DNA from: Promethearchaeota archaeon
Lineage (GTDB): Archaea; Asgardarchaeota; Lokiarchaeia; Sigynarchaeales; SOKP01
DNA: 15,810 bases
Assembly (NCBI GenBank): GCA_019057735.1
Contig: JAHLWV010000025.1
Span: 1 to 15,810, forward strand
Direction: 5' to 3'
The notes under the pieces are model-generated. The model searched no databases and was not told the origin of the DNA. It was given only the letters and a program-made list of their open reading frames with translations. The translations under genes and the position numbers were made by a program. Of the stretch, positions 1-7,230 are shown piece after piece; positions within the stretch are counted from its first letter, which is position 1; each line of letters opens with the position of its first letter.

Positions 1-893
1 CGATCATTAGCATATAATCCAGCTATTTCTTTGATTTTCTTCAAATAATTTGCAGGTCCTTGATAAGTCCAACCCATATTAGTAAGCTTGTCCGTCCAGT
101 GAGTATCAAATCCAGCAGATATTAGAAAAAATTCTGGTTTAAATTCTCGGCAAATGGGAGCTATTATTTCATTAAAAAATATTATGTTAACATCATCTGA
201 AGCTCTCGGAGGCATCGGAAAATTGATTATTTTTCCTTGTCCACCCTCATTTCCTATATCATTAATAAAACCAGTGCCGGGATAAAGTGTCCTACCATCC
301 TGATGTGAGTCAAAAAAGACGACTTCACCGTTTTTGGAGCCATTGTAGAAAATATCCGATGTCCCATTTCCCGCGTGACAATCCCAATCTATTATAGCCA
401 CTCTTTTTAATCCCTTTTCTTTAAGAAGATATTCAGCAGCGATCGCTACATTGTTAAAAATGCAAAAACCCGCACATTTGTAGGAGTTTGAATGATGACC
501 AGGAGGTCTTACTGAAGCGAAAGCATTTTTAATCTTTCCTTCAATAATTTCATCAATACCATTTAAATTTCCACCAACGCTAAAAAGTGACGCTTCATAT
601 GTCTTTGCTGATACAGCTGTGTCCATATCAAGCTGCTGAATATGTCCCGTAACTTTAGCCATCTCACTAACCTCTTTAACACTCTTAATTAAACTTTCTT
701 GATGAACATATTTGATTTGATCTTCAGTAGCTTTTCTTGGCCGAATTAATGTAAAATCTGGATTTGCCAATAATTTTTTCTCATTTAAGAAATCCATGAT
801 TCCAATAAGTCTTTCGTGACTCTCGACATGTGTACCAATACGGTGGCTAAGATAAATATCATCATATATTAATCCAGTAGTCATTTTAACCAT
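1..893 (-). CDS. Histone deacetylase family protein (partial, C-terminus off window)
   Basis: A zinc-dependent deacetylase of the arginase-like HDAC fold. The class II-like, acetoin-utilisation and acetylpolyamine amidohydrolase enzymes share this fold, so the substrate (acetyl-lysine on a protein or a small acetyl-amide) cannot be fixed from sequence. 297 codons are visible from an ATG at 893; a second ATG at 884 (MVKM) is an alternative. Visible motifs are RPPGHH (129-134, catalytic His pair 133-134), GFCIFNN (142-148), DWDCHAGNGT (169-178, Zn ligands D171 and H173) and SAGFDTH (259-265, Zn ligand D263). The frame runs open through base 1, so the C-terminal catalytic Tyr/Gly-rich loop lies outside the window. 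One oddity is Ala at 174, where the family usually has a second His (DxHH). The gene is divergent from the small GTPase gene. The family call is firm; the substrate is unknown. Confidence 0.93.
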   Translation of the reverse strand, partial: MVKMTTGLIYDDIYLSHRIGTHVESHERLIGIMDFLNEKKLLANPDFTLIRPRKATEDQIKYVHQESLIKSVKEVSEMAKVTGHIQQLDMDTAVSAKTYEASLFSVGGNLNGIDEIIEGKIKNAFASVRPPGHHSNSYKCAGFCIFNNVAIAAEYLLKEKGLKRVAIIDWDCHAGNGTSDIFYNGSKNGEVVFFDSHQDGRTLYPGTGFINDIGNEGGQGKIINFPMPPRASDDVNIIFFNEIIAPICREFKPEFFLISAGFDTHWTDKLTNMGWTYQGPANYLKKIKEIAGLYAND

Positions 894-1097
894 TTTTCTG
901 TTTTTTAAAAACTATTGAATAAAGAATTTTCGTTATTCTTTAAAAAAGTTCCCATTTATTTAGCTGAGGAAACCTTTAGGTTTTTAGTTAAAGAAAAAGG
1001 TATTTCTTAATTTGATTTAACATTTTTACAATATTTATGTTTTTATTTTTAGAGAGCTAGAAATATATATAGGGAAAAAATAAGTTGTTTATGTAGA
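894..1097. promoter_or_regulatory. Divergent intergenic region between HDAC and GTPase genes
   Basis: About 204 bp with no credible coding frame. It must hold the promoters of both divergent genes. It contains a short perfect dyad, AAAGAAT-7 nt-ATTCTTT (921-941), 28-48 bp upstream of the HDAC start. A second dyad, AAACC-TTTA-GGTTT (970-983), is followed by Ts. Both are short and AT-rich and may be chance. The clearest element is the TATA-like box at 1061-1070, listed separately. Confidence 0.4.
1061..1070 (+). promoter_or_regulatory. Putative TATA box of the small GTPase gene
   Basis: The run AAATATATAT is centred about 32 bp upstream of the ATG at 1098, and no Shine-Dalgarno sequence lies before that ATG. 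Archaeal TATA boxes sit about 26-27 bp upstream of transcription start, so transcription would begin within a few bases of the start codon, giving a leaderless or nearly leaderless mRNA. This is inferred from spacing only. Confidence 0.4.
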
Positions 1098-1610
1098 ATG
1101 GATTATCGTATCAAAGTCATCATAATAGGAGAGGCAGGAGTAGGCAAGACTTCATTAGTAAAAAGATTTGTATCTGGTCATTTTACTCGAGATTATCGAA
1201 CATCGATAGGTGCGAATTTATTTATTAAGGAATTAAATTTAAATTCAAATAAAACGGTCTCAATTCAGATTTGGGATATTGCTGGCCAAGAAAGATGGAA
1301 AAAAATGAGGCATTTGTATTATAGAGGTGCTCATGGTGCTTTGATTGTCGGAGATATTTCAAGGAAAAACACATTTGAACAATTAAAAGAGTTTTGGAAT
1401 CAAGATCTCAATAAATATTGTGAAGAAATTCCTAAGATTTTAGTTGTAAATAAGGTAGATCTGGATTCTATTATTACTAATAATGATATTAAAAAATTAG
1501 CTCAAGCTATCAATGTAAAAGCAATACTTTTTACATCTGCCAAAAATGGTCAAAATGTTGAAAAAGCATTTCATCAAATAGCTGAAGCTATTGTTACAAC
1601 TAGGGTATAA
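1098..1610 (+). CDS. Ras/Rab-type small GTPase
   Basis: A 170-residue single-domain GTPase, the usual length of a Ras-superfamily G domain. All five G boxes are present: G1 P-loop GEAGVGKTS (11-19), G2 Thr35 in the TSIGAN switch I, G3 DIAGQE (60-65) preceded by W59 with the catalytic Gln at 64, G4 NKVD (118-121) and G5 TSAK (146-149). Intact motifs imply GTP binding and hydrolysis. The W-D-x-A-G-Q-E switch II is of the Rab/Ras kind. The protein ends in TTRV with no C-terminal cysteine, so it lacks a CAAX or CC prenylation signal and is not lipid-anchored that way. Such GTPases are greatly expanded in Asgard archaea. The gene stands alone, divergent from the HDAC gene and convergent with the dehydrogenase (29 bp gap). 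Its cellular process and partners are unknown. Confidence 0.95.
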   Translation: MDYRIKVIIIGEAGVGKTSLVKRFVSGHFTRDYRTSIGANLFIKELNLNSNKTVSIQIWDIAGQERWKKMRHLYYRGAHGALIVGDISRKNTFEQLKEFWNQDLNKYCEEIPKILVVNKVDLDSIITNNDIKKLAQAINVKAILFTSAKNGQNVEKAFHQIAEAIVTTRV

Positions 1611-1639
1611 AATAAATATGTTATATTATTATTTAAGCG

Positions 1640-2620
1640 TCATACTTCAATAACGAGTTTTATAAATTTTCTTTGACCCGGATCGATATATTTTTCAAAA
1701 GCTTGTTGAACGTCTTGAATAGATATAATTTGAGAGATATATTTATTTGCATCTATTTTATCCTTAGAAAAAAAATCTATTGCACAAAATATATCATCAC
1801 GATCATGACCTAAAACGCCCTTAATACTAACTTCCTTAGAATTCAATAGAAACATAGGAAATGAAATTTTTCCTTTAAAAACGCCCTCTAGGATAACAGC
1901 TCCACCTTTTTTTATTAAATTTATTGCCATTAAAATTGACTTTTGATTTCCAGCGCAATCAAAAATGTAAGTTGGTTTTCCATTTCTTTTTAAAAACTTT
2001 TTAATTTTCGCTGGATTTGGGGGAAAAGATTCGGTTGCCCCAAAATCTTTTGCTTTTTCTCTTAAAAATGCTTGTGGCTCAATTGCGATGATATAATTGG
2101 GAGTTTTTTCTATCAGCAAATAACTTAAAAAGCATAATCCAATATTTCCCGCTCCTATTATAATTATATTTTGGTTTTTAGTAATATTGGATAATTTTAC
2201 TGCTCTACAGACATTAGCAAATGACTCAATCATCACTGCTTCTTTAGTGGAAACATATTTAGGTATTTTGAATAAATATTTTCTTGGAACCTGTACGAAT
2301 TCAGCAAATCCTCCATCTTTAAAAATTCCCATACCGTCTAATTGTCCTTGAGCAATATCTAACGCAACATTTATTCCACAAACTTTATCTCCTAGTTTTA
2401 TATCAGTAATATTAGAACCGATCTCTACAACTTCCCCCGTAAATTCATGGCCCATAATTATAGGTACTTGATACATCTTGAACTTATAATTAGTTATATC
2501 ACTTCCGCAAATTCCACAATATTGCGTTTTTACGATTACATCCTCATCTCCTGGAGAGGGTTTTGGATAATCCTCTCTGTAATCAATTTTTTTTACATCA
2601 ATAAATACTGCCGCTTTCAT
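1640..2620 (-). CDS. Zinc-type medium-chain alcohol/polyol dehydrogenase
   Basis: NAD(P)-dependent medium-chain dehydrogenase (ADH/sorbitol/threonine dehydrogenase group), about 326 residues from the ATG at 2620. That start (MKAAVF, typical for the family) has a GTGAGG ribosome site 6 nt upstream; a GTG at 2632 is also in frame but is itself part of that site. In ATG numbering, catalytic-zinc residues are C38 (in CGICGSD), H58-E59 (GHE) and probably E132. The Rossmann nucleotide loop is GAGNIG (156-161), and an acidic residue at the end of the following strand (AIEP) suggests NAD rather than NADP. The four-cysteine structural zinc loop is absent: the segment after GDKVCG has no further cysteines. 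Substrate is not predictable. It lies 64 bp downstream of the SF1 helicase gene and has its own TATA-like run (about 2650-2660), so it is probably separately expressed. Confidence 0.9.
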   Translation of the reverse strand: MKAAVFIDVKKIDYREDYPKPSPGDEDVIVKTQYCGICGSDITNYKFKMYQVPIIMGHEFTGEVVEIGSNITDIKLGDKVCGINVALDIAQGQLDGMGIFKDGGFAEFVQVPRKYLFKIPKYVSTKEAVMIESFANVCRAVKLSNITKNQNIIIIGAGNIGLCFLSYLLIEKTPNYIIAIEPQAFLREKAKDFGATESFPPNPAKIKKFLKRNGKPTYIFDCAGNQKSILMAINLIKKGGAVILEGVFKGKISFPMFLLNSKEVSIKGVLGHDRDDIFCAIDFFSKDKIDANKYISQIISIQDVQQAFEKYIDPGQRKFIKLVIEV

Positions 2621-2626
2621 GAAATT

Positions 2627-2632
2627 CCTCAC
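2627..2632 (-). promoter_or_regulatory. Shine-Dalgarno site deciding the dehydrogenase start
   Basis: GTGAGG on the minus strand, 6 nt before the ATG at 2620. The match to the archaeal anti-SD and the normal spacing favour the ATG over the in-frame GTG at 2632, which overlaps the site. Confidence 0.5.
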
Positions 2633-2684
2633 TTCATTAAAACTATAGAATTATATAAATATTAAGTCTAGATTGAGTAATAAA

Positions 2685-4871
2685 TTAATCTTTTAATAGT
2701 GTATCTGCTGTTGTAAATAAGGGTAATTCTTTTTTTTTAATTGGTCTTCTTTTAATTAAATCTTTCTCTGGACTTAATTTATTTAGATTGTCATAGTTAT
2801 GAATTTTTTTTTTGTAAACATTTGGATTTAATTCTCTTATAAATTGAGAGGTGTTTAACTCTCTTTGACCTTTGAGAACTCTAATACTTTTTGGAGATAT
2901 TAAAAATAATCTGTCTTTCGCCCTGGTAATCCCTACATAAAATATTCTCCGTTCTTCCTCATATGCTGGAGAATTAATTTTAACCTTGCTCGACGGAAAT
3001 AAATTATCAGATAACATCGGAATGAAAACAACTTTCCATTCTAGCCCTTTTGCTTTATGAATTGTGGAAAGTGTTAGTGATGATTGGATTTCTATAGATG
3101 ATAAACCCACTTTTTTAGATTCAAAGGTGGATTTGTTTAGTGTTATAGAATCCAAAAAAGTAGAAATAGAATCAAAATTTTGGGAATATATACTAATTTG
3201 TTTGAGATCTTCTAAGCGATCTTGCCAATCTTCATATTGAATTTCTAAGTATTTTCTTAATTGATGAATTAGCTTATCAATAACTTCATTAGGTTTGTTA
3301 AATTTAATAGATATAAAGAATTTCGTTAAATAATCACAAATTTCTTCTCTTACAAGCTTTGGAATTTTTAATTTATTTAATATATTAAAGAGATGGTTAT
3401 CTAAAGTTAAATAATCTAAAGGGTGATTCTTAGCTGATATCATATCAAAAATTTTAGAGGATGTTTTTTTGCCAATGCCTTTAAACAAAGTAAGTATTCT
3501 TGACCAAGAGATTTCATCTTGCGGATTATGAATAATACGTAAATGTGCTAGTAAATCTTTAACGTGAGCTCTTTCAAAAAATGATACGCCAGAATGAACA
3601 ACATAGGGGATTTTATACCGTTGTAATTCCAATTCTATTCTTAATGAGTGATAACCAGCGCGGTATAAAACAGCAATATCATCTAAATCATACTCTTCAA
3701 ATTTCAATCGATTAATCATATTAACTATAAATTCTGCTTGGTATTCATCAGACTCAGTTGAAACATGAACAGGTTTCATTCCATTTTTACGTGTAGTATG
3801 CATCTCTTTCTTGTATTTAGAAAAGTTATGCATTATTGAGTCGTTAGCTAAATCCAAAATTTCAGGAACACTACGATAATTTTGAGTTAGTTTAAAAACT
3901 CTACAGTTGTCGAATCGTTTTGAAAATTCCATAATATTTTGAGAATTAGCACCTCGAAAACCATAAATACTTTGTGAATCGTCACCAACAATCATTAAAT
4001 TATGTTCTGTATTCTGTTGTATAATTTTATTGATAATTTCATCTTGTATATAGTTTGTATCTTGGTATTCATCAACCAAAACATATTTGATTTTTTTAGC
4101 TACTAATTTCGCAACAAATCTTTCATCGAGTAACCTATTCCAGAAAACTAATAAATCGTCGAAATCCACTAAGCTATCTTCTGCTTTTTTAGTGCTATAG
4201 ATTTTTAAGACATCTCGCAATTTCATAAAGATAGCATCATGATCAAATTGTTTATATTTCCATCGAACAACTTCACTAATTGTTTTATTACAGTTGATAG
4301 AAAACGATAAAATAGCTTTTGCCATTGTGGATGTAGGAAATCTTTCTTTGAGATCTTTTACATCTGCTTTTTCAATTGATAACTTCATTAATCTTTTCGC
4401 ATCAGATTCGTCCATGATTGTATAATTGGGTTTTAATCCAAGCGTTTTTGCGTACATCCGCAAAAATCTGCTAGCAATTGAATGGAATGTACCCGCCCAT
4501 ATACCCTTTGGTTTTTTTCCAAGTAAAGCTTCTACTCGTTTGATCATTTCTTTAGCAGCTTTATTCGTGAAAGTAATAAGCATTATTTCACTAGGTTTTA
4601 CTCCCGATACTAAAAGTTTAGCAACAGAATAAACGATAGTCCTCGTTTTTCCAGAACCGGCTCCTGCAATAATTAACATAGGACCTTGAATGTTATTTAC
4701 AATTTCGAGTTGTTCTGCGTTTAAATCTGTTTTAAAATCAACTTCGTTGTATTCCTCGGTTATCTCAGAGGATCCTACATCATCTAAAGATTCAATATAG
4801 GTCTCATCGTAAATTTCAAAGACAAATTCTTCCAATTTTCTGAATTTAATACTGCTGTTAGTTACTTTCAT
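2685..4871 (-). CDS. UvrD/Rep/PcrA-like superfamily 1A DNA helicase
   Basis: ATP-dependent 3'-5' DNA translocase of the UvrD/Rep/PcrA type, 728 residues, near the usual length. Motifs in order are: Q motif LNAEQ (50-54), motif I GAGSGKT (70-76), Ia TFTNKAAKEM (100-109), Ib GTFHS (127-131), II DEYQD (267-271), III GDDSQSIYGFRGA (296-308), IV LTQNYRS (328-334), V STIHKAKGLEW and VI YVGITRAKDR. All catalytic motifs look intact, so it should be active. The roughly 45 residues before the Q motif are acidic and not part of the core; the C-terminal tail is basic. The family works in nucleotide excision and mismatch repair and in removing proteins from DNA and stalled forks. It starts 59 bp downstream of the mcm stop on the same strand, so co-transcription with mcm is plausible. 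The closest relatives known to me are bacterial, so ancient transfer is possible. Confidence 0.95.
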   Translation of the reverse strand: MKVTNSSIKFRKLEEFVFEIYDETYIESLDDVGSSEITEEYNEVDFKTDLNAEQLEIVNNIQGPMLIIAGAGSGKTRTIVYSVAKLLVSGVKPSEIMLITFTNKAAKEMIKRVEALLGKKPKGIWAGTFHSIASRFLRMYAKTLGLKPNYTIMDESDAKRLMKLSIEKADVKDLKERFPTSTMAKAILSFSINCNKTISEVVRWKYKQFDHDAIFMKLRDVLKIYSTKKAEDSLVDFDDLLVFWNRLLDERFVAKLVAKKIKYVLVDEYQDTNYIQDEIINKIIQQNTEHNLMIVGDDSQSIYGFRGANSQNIMEFSKRFDNCRVFKLTQNYRSVPEILDLANDSIMHNFSKYKKEMHTTRKNGMKPVHVSTESDEYQAEFIVNMINRLKFEEYDLDDIAVLYRAGYHSLRIELELQRYKIPYVVHSGVSFFERAHVKDLLAHLRIIHNPQDEISWSRILTLFKGIGKKTSSKIFDMISAKNHPLDYLTLDNHLFNILNKLKIPKLVREEICDYLTKFFISIKFNKPNEVIDKLIHQLRKYLEIQYEDWQDRLEDLKQISIYSQNFDSISTFLDSITLNKSTFESKKVGLSSIEIQSSLTLSTIHKAKGLEWKVVFIPMLSDNLFPSSKVKINSPAYEEERRIFYVGITRAKDRLFLISPKSIRVLKGQRELNTSQFIRELNPNVYKKKIHNYDNLNKLSPEKDLIKRRPIKKKELPLFTTADTLLKD

Positions 4872-4930
4872 CCCAATTATACAATTTAGCTTTGATTGAT
4901 TTTAAAAAGGAAATGTTAATTTAAGTGGAA

Positions 4931-7051
4931 CTAATCGTCCTTATTAGTAAATTTAATTGTGTTATTCCTTGGTTCATAAAGAGTGCCTTCTTTAACAAGT
5001 TCTTCCAGAGCATCTTTAATCCATTTTTCATCTAAATTTTCTTCAAGTTCAAGAATTTGGATTACATTTTTTTTTTCTAAAGATTTCCAATTGTTATCTT
5101 CAAATATTTCCTTTAATCTGGTAAGCATTTTATCAAGTTTGTTGATAGAACTCCGAGATTGGCCAACTAAAATCCGATCCATATCAATCTTTCCCGTGCT
5201 TTCGTCGTAACCTGTGTCTTTTAAATATCTCTTAAATAATTTGATAATTTCTTCAACATCACTTTTAAGGACTTTATTCCTTAGTGCCATTTTTGCATAA
5301 GCTTCGCTCAATCTCACGAGAGCATCTAGATTTCTTGCTAAAATCGAAACAATCGCATCTTCACTGTCGTATTGACCTCGTAATTGTAAATAGAAGGTTT
5401 TAATTTTTTCTTTTGCTTCTTCAGTCAATACTGGAAAACATTTCCTTCTTGCATATTTAATATATTTTTTTAAGAGTTCATTATCAATAGGAGCTGATTT
5501 ACTAGATTTACTATTTTCCTTTGGTCCTTCCATTGAATTTTGTAATATAAACTCGGCCATTTGTGCATCATTAGCGGGATCTGGTTTGTCCGTAACTATA
5601 AAAATTAAATCGAAACGAGATAAAAGTGAAGGGGGAAGATTAATATTTTGTGTAGGTGTTTTGTAGCGATCATATCTTCCTGTGCGAGGATTTGCTGCCG
5701 CTATGATTGCTGTTTGAGCTTTTAAAGTAGCAACAATTCCTGCTTTAGCAATACTAACTGTTTGCTGCTCCATTGCTTCGTGCAGAGCTGAACGGTCGGA
5801 AGGGTCCATTTTGTCAAACTCGTCAATAGCAGCAACACCTCCATTAGCCAGGATAATGGCCCCAGCCTCAAGATTCATTTGACCGGTCTCATTATCTTTA
5901 ATAACCGCAGCGGTTAAACCTACTGCCGTTGAACCTTTCCCTGATGTATACAAACCGCGAGGTGATATGTCTATTGCGCTTTTTAGAATCTCTGATTTAC
6001 CCGTACCTGGATCCCCCACAAATAAAATATGTATATCTCCTCGTTTATATCCTCCCCCGGGTCGTGGTTTTCTAGTGCCCCCGAATAAACTTAATGCTGT
6101 CGCCATTTTCAAATCGTTTCTTCCATAGATAACCGGGGATATAGACCTAGCTATTTTTTTTTGTATCATGGGTTCTTTTGATAATCTTTCAATCTCTTCT
6201 TTATCTTTTTTAGATAATTCAATAAGTCCTTCTGCCTTGTCTTCTGGATCGATGTAATTGACATCAATAAAAGTTTTGAAGAGTGTGCTATTCATACTTG
6301 TAGTAGATTGCGCTAATACTGATTTAAATGTCCCCATTAAAGTAACTCTATCGCCAGGCTTTACAGTATCTACTAAATCGTAAGTTAATATTGCTTGAAT
6401 CGCTCTAGGTATTCTACCAGGGGGCAGATCTTCTGGTATTTCTTGGATCATGACGCTCTGCCAATCTATAAATTCAGAATTTTTAGAAATAAGTCTGAAA
6501 TCTGATTGAGATTTTACTTTGCAGCGCGTATTAGAACAAAATTTAGGCCATTTTATTCTAGATGTAAGTTGTAAAACTTCAAATTTAGCACCACATGTCA
6601 TACATTCGAACTCTGCTTTAATTAATTTTGGTCTTATCGCTGAACTCCTCACTAAAATACCATTAGTCCACACCAGACGATCTATGTTTTTTGCCCTTAA
6701 ACCTCTTAAAGTTATAAATAGCGGACTCTTTTCGTCTTTGGTTGTTATCCTAACGAAGTAATCTTGATTACTTAGACTACCGCCTTGGAATTTCAGGATG
6801 TTCTTGAAAGCATCAATAGCGTCTTCTAATAGGGAACTAGGATCTTTTCTTAAAAGCTCAGCAATTTTAGAATCAAATGCTAATAAATCTTCGTAGGAAA
6901 TAGTTAAAATGTTGCCACTTTTTGAAATAACAACATTAATCAAGTCTAAATATTTATATACTCCTGGTATTTCTTCAAATAATCTAAAAAATTCTTCAAA
7001 ATGCTGAATTTTGTGAATAGGTACACTAGGGCTGGACATTGGCGTTGTCAA
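4931..7051 (-). CDS. mcm: Minichromosome maintenance (MCM) replicative helicase
   Basis: Hexameric replicative DNA helicase that unwinds DNA 3'-5' at the archaeal fork, with Cdc45/RecJ and GINS as partners in the CMG complex. It has 706 residues, usual for archaeal MCM. The N-terminal domain carries a zinc site, C150/C153 and C172/C177. The AAA+ core has Walker A GDPGTGKS (346-353), Walker B AIDE (408-411), sensor 1 AANPRTGRYD (from 452, N454) and the arginine finger in SRF (R479). The C-terminal about 70 residues look like the MCM winged helix. The start is TTG at 7051, chosen because AGGTGATC lies directly upstream; an ATG at 7039 is possible but too far from that site. The gene is 179 bp downstream of the HEAT membrane protein gene and 59 bp upstream of the SF1 helicase gene. 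Confidence 0.98.
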   Translation of the reverse strand: MTTPMSSPSVPIHKIQHFEEFFRLFEEIPGVYKYLDLINVVISKSGNILTISYEDLLAFDSKIAELLRKDPSSLLEDAIDAFKNILKFQGGSLSNQDYFVRITTKDEKSPLFITLRGLRAKNIDRLVWTNGILVRSSAIRPKLIKAEFECMTCGAKFEVLQLTSRIKWPKFCSNTRCKVKSQSDFRLISKNSEFIDWQSVMIQEIPEDLPPGRIPRAIQAILTYDLVDTVKPGDRVTLMGTFKSVLAQSTTSMNSTLFKTFIDVNYIDPEDKAEGLIELSKKDKEEIERLSKEPMIQKKIARSISPVIYGRNDLKMATALSLFGGTRKPRPGGGYKRGDIHILFVGDPGTGKSEILKSAIDISPRGLYTSGKGSTAVGLTAAVIKDNETGQMNLEAGAIILANGGVAAIDEFDKMDPSDRSALHEAMEQQTVSIAKAGIVATLKAQTAIIAAANPRTGRYDRYKTPTQNINLPPSLLSRFDLIFIVTDKPDPANDAQMAEFILQNSMEGPKENSKSSKSAPIDNELLKKYIKYARRKCFPVLTEEAKEKIKTFYLQLRGQYDSEDAIVSILARNLDALVRLSEAYAKMALRNKVLKSDVEEIIKLFKRYLKDTGYDESTGKIDMDRILVGQSRSSINKLDKMLTRLKEIFEDNNWKSLEKKNVIQILELEENLDEKWIKDALEELVKEGTLYEPRNNTIKFTNKDD

Positions 7052-7055
7052 ACGA

Positions 7056-7063
7056 GATCACCT
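7056..7063 (-). promoter_or_regulatory. Strong Shine-Dalgarno of mcm, deciding a TTG start
   Basis: AGGTGATC on the minus strand, an eight-base match to the archaeal 16S 3' end. The GGTGA core ends 6 nt before TTG 7051. The alternative ATG at 7039 would be 18 nt away. A used SD also implies a leader, so the promoter is further upstream. Candidates are TTAATATATT and TTAAAATAT-like runs between about 7099 and 7122. A short CCAAA/TTTGG dyad lies at 7084-7098. The rest of the gap to 7230 shows nothing definite. Confidence 0.6.
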
Positions 7064-7230
7064 TTATTATAACATTGATATACCCAAATTATTTTTGGTG
7101 ATATTTTAATCCAATATATTAACGATTTAAGCTTATTAAGCAGTAAATAAAATTTGTCGGAAAAAAATAATAAGAGATAATTAGTTTAGTGAAATACTCC
7201 ACAGAAATATCGACAAAATCTTGGTTTTTT

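Noticed and set aside
970..985. AAACC-TTTA-GGTTT stem followed by Ts as a terminator
   Set aside because: The stem is only five base pairs and no plus-strand gene lies upstream to terminate.
2685..2738. Possible PCNA-interacting (PIP) peptide at the C-terminus of the SF1 helicase (ELPLFTTADTLLKD)
   Set aside because: It lacks the Gln and the paired aromatic residues of the QxxhxxFF pattern.
4426..6761. Plus-strand frames at 4426-4632, 4983-5210 and 6519-6761
   Set aside because: All are antisense to the SF1 helicase or MCM coding sequences and have no independent support.
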